From Oscillatoria sp. SIO1A7 (GTDB lineage Bacteria; Cyanobacteriota; Cyanobacteriia; Cyanobacteriales; Laspinemataceae): DNA of 64,000 nucleotides. Below the pieces are notes generated by a model that saw only the letters and a list, made by a program, of their open reading frames with translations, searched no databases and was not told the origin of the DNA. The position numbers and the translations under genes were made by a program. The DNA lies in contig JAAHFN010000004.1 in NCBI GenBank assembly GCA_010672965.1, positions 1 to 64,000 of the forward strand, given 5' to 3'. The number at the start of each line of letters is the position of its first letter. Position 1 is the first letter of the stretch. Shown in pieces: positions 41,491 through 51,335 of this stretch.

Positions 41491-42666
41491 TTAATTAGAA
41501 CTAGAACTACAAGCTAGTTCGTAAATTTCCATCAATTGCCGATAATTCTGCGCTGCAGTATATTTGGCCTCAAACTCGGCTCGCACCTCTGGGCGCATCC
41601 GAGCTAGGTCTTCTGGGTGCGCTAGAGCCCACTCCACCTTAGCCGCCAGGTCATCTGGATCTCCGGGACGGAAGTGCAAACCCGTGCGATCGGGATCGAC
41701 CAAAGAAGATAAACTCCCCAGGTTACTAGCTACTACAGGCAACCCAACGGCATAAGCTTCCAACAAAACCATGGGAAAACCTTCATACCAAACAGAGCAA
41801 AAGACCAATATTTTGGCATTTTTCATCAGTTCCCGCACCCGCTCCTTCGGCTGCCGCCCCAGGCATTCTACTCTCGGAAGCTTGGATGCTGCGGCAGCCA
41901 CCTCCTCTTGCATTGGGCCGTCTCCTACTATTTTCAGACCCAGGCGATCGCCCAATTTTTCCCAAGCTGCCAGCAGTGTAGAGAGTCCTTTTTCCGGCGA
42001 GAGTCGTCCCACGAACAAAGCATATTGCCCACGCCCCTCTCCCACGCCAGTATCCGGCGAAAGGAAATTAGGTTTAACTAAGATTTTCTTTGCTGGCAAC
42101 CCTCCCTCGATAAACTTTTCCCGTGCAAACTCGGTCAGAGCAATATATCTATCCACGCGCTCCTGCCAAGTTCCCCTAGCACGGTGCAAGCTCTGCATTG
42201 CCGCCACTGCCGCAGTTCCCAATCGGCTGTCCCGATAGCAGCCGTGAACCACCCCCGGCCAAGGGAAGAACTTGCCCATACAGTCTTCGCAGGGCTTGCC
42301 ATCCCGGAAAAAGAAAGCACCAGCGCAAAAAAGACGGTAGTTGTGCAGGGTCTGCACTACTGGTACTCCTGCCTCCCTACAAGCGTCGTAAACCGCAGGG
42401 GACCACAGCGGGAAAAAATTATGGACGTGGACAATATCCGGGCGAAACCTAGCTATTTCTGCTCGCACCTGTTTTTTCGCAGAAGGAGAATAGATAGCAC
42501 CCACAGCCGCGATCGCTTGAGACAAGGTATCTGTTATGCGATCGTTATCTTCTTGCAATAAAGCAACATCATGGCCATTGGCCTCTAGCAGATCTCTCTC
42601 TGCCTCGACCACCACATCCTCCCCCCCAGCGATTTTATAAAGGTTATGCAGTTGCAGCACTCTCAC
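41491..42666 (-). CDS. GT4 family glycosyltransferase
   Basis: A 391-residue GT4 enzyme starting at GTG 42666 (VRVLQLHNLYKIAGGEDVVVEAE). The 12 in-frame codons before this (to 42702) lack any similarity to GT4 and are rejected. N-terminal motifs IVHVHNFFPLWSPAVYDACR and HNYRLFCAGAFFFRDGKPCEDC (Cys pair common in this subgroup), C-terminal YALFVGRLSPEKGLSTLL and YEGFPMVLLEAYAVGLPVVASN with E-x7-E. G+C is higher than in the neighbouring methyltransferases. Confidence 0.93.
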   Translation of the reverse strand: MRVLQLHNLYKIAGGEDVVVEAERDLLEANGHDVALLQEDNDRITDTLSQAIAAVGAIYSPSAKKQVRAEIARFRPDIVHVHNFFPLWSPAVYDACREAGVPVVQTLHNYRLFCAGAFFFRDGKPCEDCMGKFFPWPGVVHGCYRDSRLGTAAVAAMQSLHRARGTWQERVDRYIALTEFAREKFIEGGLPAKKILVKPNFLSPDTGVGEGRGQYALFVGRLSPEKGLSTLLAAWEKLGDRLGLKIVGDGPMQEEVAAAASKLPRVECLGRQPKERVRELMKNAKILVFCSVWYEGFPMVLLEAYAVGLPVVASNLGSLSSLVDPDRTGLHFRPGDPDDLAAKVEWALAHPEDLARMRPEVRAEFEAKYTAAQNYRQLMEIYELACSSSSN

Positions 42667-42892
42667 TATGCTAATTTCTCCAATAACAACTGTGACGACC
42701 AATTTCGAGCCAATTTTCTGCTACTGTAGCGCGGCAGAAATAATAAGCGATCGCCCGATCGAGCCCAAAGCCAGGGTTCAAAGGCATTTTTACTTTTGAA
42801 TGCATGACTTTTGACTTCCGCGCACCGGCACACGTTCGTTAGCCAGTTCCAGGTATTTGTCCAAGGTTTCAAAATTCCATACCTCACGGTCG

Positions 42893-43546
42893 CTAGCCTT
42901 CGTTCGCGTTTTTGACGGCAATCAGCGATTTCTCCCATCCCCAAAAATCTTCACTTTGTATTTTTGCCTCTGGGAATAGCTTTGACATTTCCTGCCTATT
43001 CAAAAGCCTTAATTCAGCTAAGACTCGATCGCAATATTCTTGGCTGGGACGAGTAATCAAGCCCCAAACTGTAAAATTACGCAGTAAGGGTCTCTGGACT
43101 TTTTTTGGCAACCAGTGGATAAATGGTGTTAGATAGTGAGGTTCTACTAGAAATATCTTACTGGGAGTTTGCACGATATAATTTTGCGCTATTCTTCTGA
43201 TTTCCTCAGCAAATTCAGTCTGCGATTCCCAGTTATATAGATGTTCTATTACCGAGTTGCTGAATGCAATATCGAACGCGCCATCATTAAAAGGTAATTT
43301 TTTACCATCAGCGACTACCCAATTTACATTTTCTGGCAAAGTATCCTTGCTAGGGTAGAGATTCACAATCGTAATTTTACCCAAAGGCATTCCTTCCAAT
43401 TTTGCTAGTTCCCAGAAAAAAAGATCGCCGCCCACATCAACAATATTTGTTGTTTCATCGATTGTGGGAAAAATTTCGTAAATTTTCCGCAACCTTTGGC
43501 GTCGAAAGTAGGTGAGAATGGGACGATATACGTCGTGAATGCTCAT
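42893..43546 (-). CDS. Class I SAM-dependent methyltransferase
   Basis: A 217-residue methyltransferase: motif I TNIVDVGGDLFFWELA, motif II ADGKKLPFNDGAFDIAFSNSVIEHL with the IEHL helix typical of Methyltransf_11, then EEIRRIAQNYIVQTPSKIFLVEPHYLTPFIHWLP, a pattern seen in EPS-linked enzymes. Likely methylates a sugar or lipid intermediate of the polymer. Between two GT4 genes on the same strand. The 42667-42892 spacer has no recognised gene. Confidence 0.9.
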   Translation of the reverse strand: MSIHDVYRPILTYFRRQRLRKIYEIFPTIDETTNIVDVGGDLFFWELAKLEGMPLGKITIVNLYPSKDTLPENVNWVVADGKKLPFNDGAFDIAFSNSVIEHLYNWESQTEFAEEIRRIAQNYIVQTPSKIFLVEPHYLTPFIHWLPKKVQRPLLRNFTVWGLITRPSQEYCDRVLAELRLLNRQEMSKLFPEAKIQSEDFWGWEKSLIAVKNANEG

Positions 43547-43668
43547 TCCAATTTATTCTCCATCTAAATAGCTAGCCTGTCTATTTCTCAAGTTTTTTTT
43601 GTCTTTGCCGTTTGGTTCGACTTCAAGCATTTTCTCCAGTTCCAGGGGACTTATAGAACCATATCGAG

Positions 43669-44796
43669 TTAGGAAACATAACGAATTGCCTCGAATAAAT
43701 GGTCTGCCACAAAGTCTATAGTGAGGTGAGAGATTGCATTTCTAGCCTCTCGGCGCATTTGCGCCAACACTTCTATGGGGGTAGAAAGCGCTCGGTCGAG
43801 AGCTGAATACATTTCTTCCGCATCGTCCGGGCGAAATGCCCATCCCGTTACACCGTCAACGACTAGCTCTTCTACCGACTGGCCATAGAGGCTTCCCAAA
43901 ACTGGCAATCCAGCCGCCATCGCCTCATTGGTCACCATACCCCACTCGTCAGCTAGGGTGGGGAATACTTTAATTCCCGCTTGGGCATAAATTTCTGGCA
44001 GTTTGGCGTAGGGCAAGCTGCCCAAGAAGCGCAGGGTCAAATTCTCGGGCAAGACTTGCCTCTCCAGAGTTTTCCGCAATGGCCCATCCCCTACTATCCA
44101 AAACTCCAGGTTCCTTTCTGGATGGGCTTTGACCCAGCGTACCAGAACTGACAGGAAAGGCTCTAGGCCCTTGCGCGGTACGAGCTGTCCCACAGACAGC
44201 AGACGGTAGGCCAAGTGAGGGTCTCTGTCCAAAGGAATAGAAGCAAAGAGGGAAATGTCTATTGTCTTCGTAACCAAAAAAATTTTTTCCTCAGCAATGC
44301 CAAGTTGCCGGACGTACCGAGCCCCGCTTTTACCATTTACCATGACGGCATCAGCCTGAGATACCAGCCAGGGTCGCAAACGCTCCCTCAGCCAACCCCG
44401 CCCCTGCTCGCTATGTTCGGATACCATAGCCCACAAAATTAGCTTGCTCTTGGGGGCAAGCTTGTGGTATGCTAAGGCTTGCAGGGTGCGCAAGCCCATT
44501 TCCCCGGAAATAATTACCTCTGGCCGTAGCTTCCTTAACAACCAAATCGTGTCGTAAGGAATGTGGACGTATAAAGGCTCGGAAAAGCCTTGAGGATGTC
44601 GCCAACTCCGCTTTAGGGTGATGTTCCGCTGCACGGTAACGTTCAATCCTTCCCAATCAGGGTCCCATTTACGGTTTGGTTCCATCGGGGTAGAGATTAG
44701 CATCTGGAAATCCATAACCCGGTCTGCCACTGCTTTGTACAGAGGCAACCTATGGGGGGCAATGAAGTTTGTTAAAAGTACAACTCGCTTAACCAT
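43669..44796 (-). CDS. GT4 family glycosyltransferase
   Basis: A 375-residue GT-B enzyme. N-terminal VVLLTNFIAPHRLPLYKAVADR marks the subgroup with an open acceptor domain (similar to rhamnosyl- or fucosyl-transferases). C-terminal LLSVGQLVPRKGLEPFLSVL, EFWIVGDGPLRKTLE and DEWGMVTNEAMAAGLPVLGS carry the donor site with E-x7-E. First gene of its minus-strand group before the 1-kb gap at 44797. Confidence 0.93.
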   Translation of the reverse strand: MVKRVVLLTNFIAPHRLPLYKAVADRVMDFQMLISTPMEPNRKWDPDWEGLNVTVQRNITLKRSWRHPQGFSEPLYVHIPYDTIWLLRKLRPEVIISGEMGLRTLQALAYHKLAPKSKLILWAMVSEHSEQGRGWLRERLRPWLVSQADAVMVNGKSGARYVRQLGIAEEKIFLVTKTIDISLFASIPLDRDPHLAYRLLSVGQLVPRKGLEPFLSVLVRWVKAHPERNLEFWIVGDGPLRKTLERQVLPENLTLRFLGSLPYAKLPEIYAQAGIKVFPTLADEWGMVTNEAMAAGLPVLGSLYGQSVEELVVDGVTGWAFRPDDAEEMYSALDRALSTPIEVLAQMRREARNAISHLTIDFVADHLFEAIRYVS

Positions 44797-45025
44797 TATG
44801 CTTTGCCATTATGCTTTGCTGTTGATTGTCGGCTTTGTTGGTTGAATTAACCCATGCTTATTGGTATAGCACTACGCATCTTTGGTTAGGGCAATCTCAT
44901 TGTTTGCTCTCTGGGGCGTTGGCGCAGCCTGCGCTCCGGCGCTTAGAGGCTCTAGCTGACTGCTGACGGCTGACTGCTTACTGCTATATTGAAAATTGCC
45001 AATGGGGGAAATGTCGGCAGGGACT

Positions 45026-45134
45026 ATCTCAATGTATACTTTGTAAAGTCGCCATACCTGGCGATAATAGAGTTTAAAACCGCCAGGTATGGCGGTGTTA
45101 CGAACGGGACTTATATAGTGGCATACATTGAGAT
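45026..45134. mobile_element. MITE family G
   Basis: A 109-base element with perfect 12-base inverted ends, ATCTCAATGTAT at 45026 and ATACATTGAGAT at 45123, and a second inner inverted pair GCCATACCTGGCG / CGCCAGGTATGGC. TGTCGGCAG occurs on both sides (45012 and 45142) but not adjacent to the ends, so a target duplication is not certain. Confidence 0.7.
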
Positions 45135-45639
45135 GCTCCCGTGTCGGCAGGCAATGAATGGCAGATAGCAACAGCATAAGGCGATCTTGTCCCTCACCCG
45201 CCTAATATTACCCATTGTCAACTAGCGACTCGTATTTGTAGTGGGTGCTGGGCGATTATGCTCTAGTATATGGTATAGAATTTATTTTGGGGTGCGATTG
45301 ATTTGTATTGTGTCAGAGAAAGAAAAAGACATTAGGGAGCAATCCGTACAAACAATACCTAACGCTTTTTTCTTACTATCGTCAGACAATATTATTTTAA
45401 ACGACGCAAAGTCGTCTCCCATTGTCTTGCCACTCGTGGAGCCGATGCGCTATTTAACTTGCAAGCCTTTACTAAATGGGTGCCAAGACCGGGGAAAATT
45501 ACTAAGACCTTAGTGGAGAAAAATAATCGGTATTTCTTTGAGGCGGATGGGGGTTGACTGCTTGGACTTGATGCAGCTATACTGATTCAAGTACCAAGGC
45601 AAACGCAAAAGGTTTGTAAGGACCTAGTATCTCCTGTAT

Positions 45640-45770
45640 CTCTGGTGGGATAATACGATACTATACCAAATAATTGAAAAAAGAGCCGTGAAACCCCCGA
45701 GCGAATGTTAACAATGGGCCGCATCGCCACCATCCAAGAAAACCAGAAACTGTAACCTCTAAATTTGCAA
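45640..45770 (+). repeat. Diverged direct repeat, left copy
   Basis: Shares with 47655-47800 the order TCTCCTG, GTGG, ATACGATA, CCAAATAATTG, GTGAAACCC, CGA and ATCGCCACCAT, on the same strand. The two copies bracket the AT-rich methyltransferase pair. Confidence 0.6.
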
Positions 45771-45839
45771 TCACGTTATCTTATAGCTTTTTAACAATTA
45801 TGAAAGAGCTATAATCTATATCAGTAAATCGGCAAAATT

Positions 45840-46673
45840 ATGAAAAGTATCCTAACATACGTCGTTAATAAGTTATCTTTTGCGAGTGTTTTGCTAGTGC
45901 CATTAAGGTTTTACAATGCAGCAAAAACATATACAAGCTTGCCATGGCAGATATTAAAGTGGACATTTACGTCAAAAGAATGGACTAACTATACTTATGA
46001 TTTGCAAGATTTAAATCAGGAACATTTAATATACTTTATATCTCAGATTACTAATACTGAAATTATCAAAGTAAGAGAATATATCGCAGAACTAGAGAAC
46101 GATGAGAAACTGAAAGAATACATCAGGGAAACGACCTTGAAGAGCGATAGGTCATTTCTTTCCGATACAGAAGCAAGATATGGTCGCCGGTTAGGCTGGT
46201 ATGCATTTACAAGAATAAAGAAGCCAAAGGTTATTGTAGAGACAGGGGTAGATAAAGGTTTAGGCTCTGTGGTATTAGCAGCAGCACTAATGAAAAACGC
46301 TTCCGAAGGATTTGAAGGTCATATATATGGCACGGATATTAACCCCAAGGCGGGATATCTGCTTGAGAAGGAACCCTATAACTCGTATGGAACAATAATT
46401 TATGGCGATTCAATAGAGACACTAAAGTCGTTTCCACATAAGATCGATATTATAATAACTGACAGCAATCACGATCCTAATTACGAGCTTAAAGAATATG
46501 AGACGATTAAAGACCGACTAAATCCAGGCTGTCTGGTAATATCAGATACAGCTCACCACAGTAATAAACTAATTGAATTTGCTGAAACAATGAATTGGAA
46601 CTTTTTATATTTTCAAGAAGCTCCAAAAGGGTGGTTTCAAGGGAGTGGAATAGGTGTTGCTTATAAAGGTTAG
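45840..46673 (+). CDS. Class I SAM-dependent methyltransferase
   Basis: A 277-residue enzyme. The N-terminal 130 residues are helical, then an SAM-binding domain: VIVETGVDKGLGSVVLAAAL, YGTDINPKAGYLLE, IIYGDSIETLKSFPHKIDIIITDSNHDPNYELKEYETI, similar to the Methyltransf_24 type found in cell-surface polysaccharide loci. Asp in DSNHD may bind metal. Clearly more AT-rich than flanking genes and on the opposite strand, so probably acquired separately. Target unknown. Confidence 0.85.
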   Translation: MKSILTYVVNKLSFASVLLVPLRFYNAAKTYTSLPWQILKWTFTSKEWTNYTYDLQDLNQEHLIYFISQITNTEIIKVREYIAELENDEKLKEYIRETTLKSDRSFLSDTEARYGRRLGWYAFTRIKKPKVIVETGVDKGLGSVVLAAALMKNASEGFEGHIYGTDINPKAGYLLEKEPYNSYGTIIYGDSIETLKSFPHKIDIIITDSNHDPNYELKEYETIKDRLNPGCLVISDTAHHSNKLIEFAETMNWNFLYFQEAPKGWFQGSGIGVAYKG

Positions 46674-46853
46674 CTGGAGACTGGGATCGTCTCAATGGAT
46701 GCCTATACTATTCTCATATCTGCAATAATGAGCTATGAGAATGGTCGATATAGGTTATCGCCATAATAAACTTAGAGCGATATTATTTTTTTAAAAAAAT
46801 AGCACCAAGCAAAAGGGATTTGCTGGAAACATCATCATTATGGAGGTTTGGCT

Positions 46854-47612
46854 ATGGTTTGTCCCTTATGTAAAAGTAAATCCATACATAGATTTGTTAC
46901 TAAATATGTGAAAGTAAGACAATGCTTGAATGACCAATGCAAGCATAAGTTTGCAGAATCGCCCTTTTTATCTGAAGGAGGAGTAATGAGTTACTCGGAA
47001 TCTGACAAATTCTCAGTGTTAAAGCAGAGAAATTTTCAGATGATAGACTACTTCTTACAACAAGGGTATCTTCGTGTTGGGAGTAAGGTTCTCGATCTAG
47101 GAAGTGGTGAGGGGCATATAGCAAGAGCTTTTGTCGAGCGCGATTTCGATGTTTCTTGTGTGGAGCCCAGCAATTCTGCCCGCAAAATACTAGATAGCTA
47201 TGGCTTAGTTAACTATCCAAAAATAACCGACATACCTTCTGAAGTAAAATACGATTTAATTTTGCTTGTTGAAGTAATTGAACATTTTAATTTTCCGATT
47301 GATGCGCTAAACGAAGCAAAGAGTCGCCTGACAGATGATGGGGTTATTTTTGTTACTACTCCTTGTGCAGAAAGCTTAAAATCTAGATTGAAGCCAGAAA
47401 AAGCGGCAGCATACATGGAGCAAACGCATCTTCATTTCTTTAGCTCGCGCTCCCTAGAATATTGTTTTCAATCCGCAGGTTTTTCCAAATTCCAACGCTA
47501 TTATCTAGACTGGATGATTCCTAATCGCTCTAAGGCTATGAAAACAATCGATAGGTTATTATACCCTCTTGACCTTAACAGTCATTTGACTTACTTTGCA
47601 TGCAATGGTTGA
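46854..47612 (+). CDS. SAM-dependent methyltransferase with N-terminal zinc ribbon
   Basis: A 252-residue protein. N-terminal Cys-rich ribbon (CPLCKSKS...CLNDQCKHKF), then a Methyltransf_23-type domain: VLDLGSGEGHIARAF, CVEPSNSARKIL, YDLILLVEVIEHF and LHFFSSRSLEYCFQSAGF. This is the architecture of C- or O-methyltransferases acting on sugar nucleotides. Start ATG 46854, preceded by GGAGG seven bases upstream; an in-frame TTG at 46848 is rejected. Paired with the gene at 45840 (180-base gap), both AT-rich. Confidence 0.88.
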   Translation: MVCPLCKSKSIHRFVTKYVKVRQCLNDQCKHKFAESPFLSEGGVMSYSESDKFSVLKQRNFQMIDYFLQQGYLRVGSKVLDLGSGEGHIARAFVERDFDVSCVEPSNSARKILDSYGLVNYPKITDIPSEVKYDLILLVEVIEHFNFPIDALNEAKSRLTDDGVIFVTTPCAESLKSRLKPEKAAAYMEQTHLHFFSSRSLEYCFQSAGFSKFQRYYLDWMIPNRSKAMKTIDRLLYPLDLNSHLTYFACNG

Positions 47613-47654
47613 GGTGGTATGTATCGATAAATGCAACTGCTTAGAAAAAAACGG

Positions 47655-47800
47655 CTCTCCTGGATATATCGTGGAATACGATAGTACGATCCCAAATAAT
47701 TGGGACGCGAGTCGTGAAACCCTCGAACTGACAAGTCAGCGCTTCGCTATCGCAGGTTAAAAATGCACCCTATCGCCACCATAGATCCGGAATAACCAAA
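47655..47800 (+). repeat. Diverged direct repeat, right copy
   Basis: Second copy of the sequence at 45640-45770, with an extra insertion (TGACAAGTCAGCGCTTCGCT) in the middle. The remainder of 47613-47842 shows no gene. Confidence 0.6.
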
Positions 47801-47842
47801 TTGGCGAAGGTATTGACTAAGGAAACCAATATTTGCTAGCTT

Positions 47843-48763
47843 TCAGCCTGCTAAAATTTGCACTATCTCTGGGTTCATTACCCCATCGGGCATGAAATCT
47901 AAAACAGAGGACGCCTTCAATATATCAGCTTGGGAATGTCGAATATCTGCAAGTCGAGGCGGGGCAAAGTTAATCGGCGCGTTCCACTGAGGGAAGGAAG
48001 CCTTCATAATATCCACGATTTCTAACAAAGAAATTCTTTTACCAGTACCTATATTGCAGATTAGGCAGGATCCGGCTTCCAAGGGAGCGAGGAGGGCTTT
48101 TGTAAAAGCGATCGCGACATCTTTGACGTAAATGAAGTCCCGAGTCTGTTTTCCATCTCCATAAATGGTAATCGGCTTACCTTGTTTCATTGCATTTGAA
48201 AAAATAGAGATTACCCCAGAGTATTCAGAATCTGGAGCTTGGCGAGGTCCAAATACATTAAACAAACGCAATCCCACAGAAGACAACCCTAACTTTTGAG
48301 AAAATAAACTGGCATATTGTTCGCTAACTAGCTTTTGCAAACCGTAGGGAGAAATCGGAGCGGTTGGATGCTCCTCTGATATGGGCAATTGACTTGGGTT
48401 ACCATACACTGCCGCCGAGCTAGTAAAGACTAATCGACTTATATTTAGGGCTTCACAGAGTTGAATCACCGCCAAGGTCGCCGAGAGATTATTATGATGT
48501 GCTTCTAACGGTTGCACCCAAGAAAAATTAACAGATGCAATAGCTGCTAGATGGGCAATTGCATCAATTTTTTCGGTAAAGTCTTCTGCCTTGCAAGCCA
48601 AGATGTCTTTTTGGATAAACTTGAGATTTGAATGTTCGGGTAAGTTACTTAACTTACCCGAACTCAGATTATCAACTACAGTCACTCTGTTTCCCGTATC
48701 TAGGAGCTGCTCTGTCAGATGAGAGCCAATAAAGCCAGCTCCGCCAGTCACTAGAATATGCAT
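47843..48763 (-). CDS. NAD-dependent sugar epimerase (UDP-glucose 4-epimerase-like)
   Basis: A 306-residue extended SDR: ILVTGGAGFIGSHLTEQLL NAD site, VVDNLSSGK, LVFTSSAAVYGNP with the catalytic Ser, SPYGLQKLVSEQYA with intact YxxxK, then GDGKQTRDFIYVKDVA and NIGTGKRISLLEI. Substrate is probably a UDP-sugar (glucose/galactose or the N-acetyl forms). Ten bases separate it from the GT4 gene upstream, so co-transcribed. Confidence 0.92.
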   Translation of the reverse strand: MHILVTGGAGFIGSHLTEQLLDTGNRVTVVDNLSSGKLSNLPEHSNLKFIQKDILACKAEDFTEKIDAIAHLAAIASVNFSWVQPLEAHHNNLSATLAVIQLCEALNISRLVFTSSAAVYGNPSQLPISEEHPTAPISPYGLQKLVSEQYASLFSQKLGLSSVGLRLFNVFGPRQAPDSEYSGVISIFSNAMKQGKPITIYGDGKQTRDFIYVKDVAIAFTKALLAPLEAGSCLICNIGTGKRISLLEIVDIMKASFPQWNAPINFAPPRLADIRHSQADILKASSVLDFMPDGVMNPEIVQILAG

Positions 48764-48773
48764 ATCTCTACCT

Positions 48774-50129
48774 CTAGTTATTTTGACGATTATCTAAAAT
48801 TTCAACGTACCACTCTAAATAATTATGAATCATCCGTTGAGAGTCAAATTTTTGCTGGGCTGCTTCAGCCGCGCGATCGCTCATTTCTTTTTGTTTATTT
48901 TCATCTTCTAGCAGTGTTTGAATCGATTCCGCTAACCCCGTAGCGTCACCAGGTGCCACTAGAAATCCTGTAATTCCATCATCTACCTGCTCTGGAATTC
49001 CGCCAACAGCCGTAGCCACTACAGGAGTTCCGCAGGCAAGAGCTTCCAATACAGTATTGGGAAACGTATCAGCTTTGGCTGCATGAACGTAAACATCTGC
49101 TGCTTGGTAATAGCGAGCCACGGCTTTTGGATCCTTCTCGAAAGGAAGAAACTGGATTTTTGCTCGACCAATTTGCTTCACTGGCCCAGCTTCGCCCAAG
49201 GCAATAAACAGCACATTCTGGCTCTCCAGGTTTTCAGCAATCCGAGCCACTGCAGCTTGCATAGTCTGGTAATCTTTAAAAGAATTCTTACGGATTCCAT
49301 TAGCAGTGAATAAGAGTGCCTTAGTATCTGTAGGAATTCCCAACTCTGCCCGAACGGCCTTTTTGTCAGCGGGCTGGAATACTGATAGATCAATGCCATT
49401 AGGGATAGTTCTATATTCTACCACCGCTGGAGCCAGCATAGATTGCTCGGCTTTCTGTCTCAACCAGCGCGAAGGAGTAGCGATATAGAGTTTGCTGTTG
49501 GCGTAGATATCTTTTTTTCTCTGCCAATTGTAAGCTGTAGCATCGCGGGCAATGGGCGGATGAATATTCAAGTCCGGGCATTGTCCGCACCCCGTTTTCC
49601 AGCGATCGCAGTCAAAAGAATGACCGCAATGGCCGCTCAGCAACCAGGCATCATGCATTGTAATTACTACCGGCACCTGCTGGCTTAGTCCAGAAAGAGC
49701 GCGTAGGTCAAAGTATCCGGCATGCAGATTATGCCCATGCAGAATATGCGGTCTTTGTGGAGATAGCTTAAGCAAATCCTCAGTACCCGGAAAATCAAAA
49801 AACTCATGCCCCAGGACAACTTCTAGCCAACGACGAGGCTGTCCCAGGTAAGTTATCAGGTTCTGGGTTCGCCAAGCACCTTTGACCCGATTAACCCAGG
49901 GCGACAATAAATTTGCCAGATAGTTGCACTGTTTTGCCCAAAGGTGGAGATACTCATCATTAGGTATAACCAAAACATTTGGGTCTTGGGATTTTTTTTT
50001 CCCTACAGCCAACCAAGCATTGTGGCCATATTGACGGTAACCATCATGTAACATCAAGGCCACCCTCTCAGCCCCACCACTAATTTCGGAGCCACTAATC
50101 TGCATTACATTAAGTTTTGGTTCTGTCAT
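48774..50129 (-). CDS. GT4 family glycosyltransferase
   Basis: A 451-residue GT-B enzyme. N-terminal ISGSEISGGAERVALMLHDGYRQYG, then a Cys-rich loop (GHCGHSFDCDRWKTGCGQCPDL) typical of cyanobacterial GT4 enzymes of this subgroup, and IVIPNGIDLSVFQP-like NGIDL. Donor site: ADTFPNTVLEALACGTPVVATAVGG with E-x7-E variant (Asp first). Four bases downstream of the deacetylase gene on the same strand. Confidence 0.93.
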   Translation of the reverse strand: MTEPKLNVMQISGSEISGGAERVALMLHDGYRQYGHNAWLAVGKKKSQDPNVLVIPNDEYLHLWAKQCNYLANLLSPWVNRVKGAWRTQNLITYLGQPRRWLEVVLGHEFFDFPGTEDLLKLSPQRPHILHGHNLHAGYFDLRALSGLSQQVPVVITMHDAWLLSGHCGHSFDCDRWKTGCGQCPDLNIHPPIARDATAYNWQRKKDIYANSKLYIATPSRWLRQKAEQSMLAPAVVEYRTIPNGIDLSVFQPADKKAVRAELGIPTDTKALLFTANGIRKNSFKDYQTMQAAVARIAENLESQNVLFIALGEAGPVKQIGRAKIQFLPFEKDPKAVARYYQAADVYVHAAKADTFPNTVLEALACGTPVVATAVGGIPEQVDDGITGFLVAPGDATGLAESIQTLLEDENKQKEMSDRAAEAAQQKFDSQRMIHNYLEWYVEILDNRQNN

Positions 50130-50133
50130 GCAA

Positions 50134-51174
50134 TTAACCCTTCAGACGAGATGCAAATTTTTCCCCAGACCAATTGCGTATGGTAAAACGGGGCAACTGA
50201 AAAAGGTCAGCACCTTGCCAGACTACATCGTTAACCGTAGAGCAGGCACTGGCAAATCCAACTTTCTTAACAGTAGCTGCTGTCTCTAGAGTGTAATGAG
50301 ACTCGTTTCCATAGGGATAAGCAAAGTTGCTAACTGGGTTCTCCAATCCCAATATAGAGTTTAAATACTCTTTACTCTGCCGAATCTCACTTTCTTGTCG
50401 AGCTTTGGATATAGCCGAGAGAACGGGATGCGTCATTGTATGAGCCCCTACTTCAATCAAACCTCCTTTGGCTAGTTCTTTCACTTCCCCGGGCGTAAGA
50501 CTTCGATGGCTTGACCGACCTATAGTATCTTTCTGTGCCCAAGCTGCTATTTTTTCTAACAGAGCTTGACGGTTCTCTGTAGGCAAAGGGCGCATTAATT
50601 GACAAAGCGATCGATAAATTTTATGCCGAGGTGTCGGATCGTCTTTAATCAGGACGTGCCAATTGCTATGGTTTTCATGTTCGGCCTCGCTGTAATGGGA
50701 AGAACTCCCTAGTTCCCAAGAGTAGCTGCTGCCGTTAATCTCTAAAGACAGCCTTTCCGGCAGTATTCCCGGTTGTAGCAATAGCCTTTCTAAGTCATCC
50801 CACCAAAACTCTTCGGTTTTACCAACGGCTCCAGCGGTCACGAATACCGTTGCGGGGATACCGTAACGTTCCAGTATGGGCTTTGCTTCGTGTAAGTTAT
50901 CTGCATAACCGTCATCAAAAGTAATCGCTACGGCTTGGTGCGGCACCCTACCCAGGGATAGTTGTTCTACCAATTCTCGCAAACTCAGCGGTTTATAAAA
51001 AGAACTAACAATCTGCAATTGCTCGGCAAAATTATCGGGGGAAACAGATAAAAGCTGGGGATCCGAGTCAAGCTCCGTAATGCGATGATACATTAGAATC
51101 AATGCGTGCGGCTGGCTTCTATGCCACAATTTTTTGCCCCATCGCTTTACTCGTCCCCAACCCTTTATTTTCAT
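50134..51174 (-). CDS. Polysaccharide deacetylase (CE4)
   Basis: A 346-residue carbohydrate esterase 4 protein. Motif 1 is VAITFDDGYADNL (general base and metal Asp), motif 2 GAHTMTHPVLS with the two metal His, and FAYPYGNESHYT matches the later groove motif. These remove N- or O-acetyl groups from sugar polymers. No signal peptide is visible at the N-terminus (MKIKGWGRVKRWGKKLWHRS, basic), so it may act inside the cell or be membrane-associated. In the EPS operon with tight spacing to 48774. Confidence 0.93.
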   Translation of the reverse strand: MKIKGWGRVKRWGKKLWHRSQPHALILMYHRITELDSDPQLLSVSPDNFAEQLQIVSSFYKPLSLRELVEQLSLGRVPHQAVAITFDDGYADNLHEAKPILERYGIPATVFVTAGAVGKTEEFWWDDLERLLLQPGILPERLSLEINGSSYSWELGSSSHYSEAEHENHSNWHVLIKDDPTPRHKIYRSLCQLMRPLPTENRQALLEKIAAWAQKDTIGRSSHRSLTPGEVKELAKGGLIEVGAHTMTHPVLSAISKARQESEIRQSKEYLNSILGLENPVSNFAYPYGNESHYTLETAATVKKVGFASACSTVNDVVWQGADLFQLPRFTIRNWSGEKFASRLKG

Positions 51175-51335
51175 TTCTATACCTACCTCTATCGCTTGTT
51201 GAAATTATTGAATTTGTCTTCATGCTTTGGCTTTGGCTTACTATAGGGGTTTAACCATTATTCCTTACCTTTTCACAAAATATGGTTGAATTGCCTTTAA
51301 AATCAATTCTGCACCCTACGCTAATGCTTGCAATT

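Larger units (their letters stand above)
44797..45839. other. 1.0-kb intergenic region with MITE and repeat
   Basis: Contains MITE family G (45026-45134), a 90-codon open frame at 45241-45513 that shows no similarity to anything I know and is not called, and the first copy of a sequence that recurs at 47655-47800. An AT-rich promoter-like end precedes the methyltransferase at 45840, with TATAAT at 45810-45815. Confidence 0.55.

Noticed and set aside
42667-42944. A 92-codon frame between GT4 and methyltransferase genes
   Set aside because: Overlaps both neighbours in other frames; no domain features after checking all three frames for a glycosyltransferase relic.
45241-45513. A 90-codon plus-strand frame
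   Set aside because: No motif, no ribosome site and mixed composition; left uncalled.
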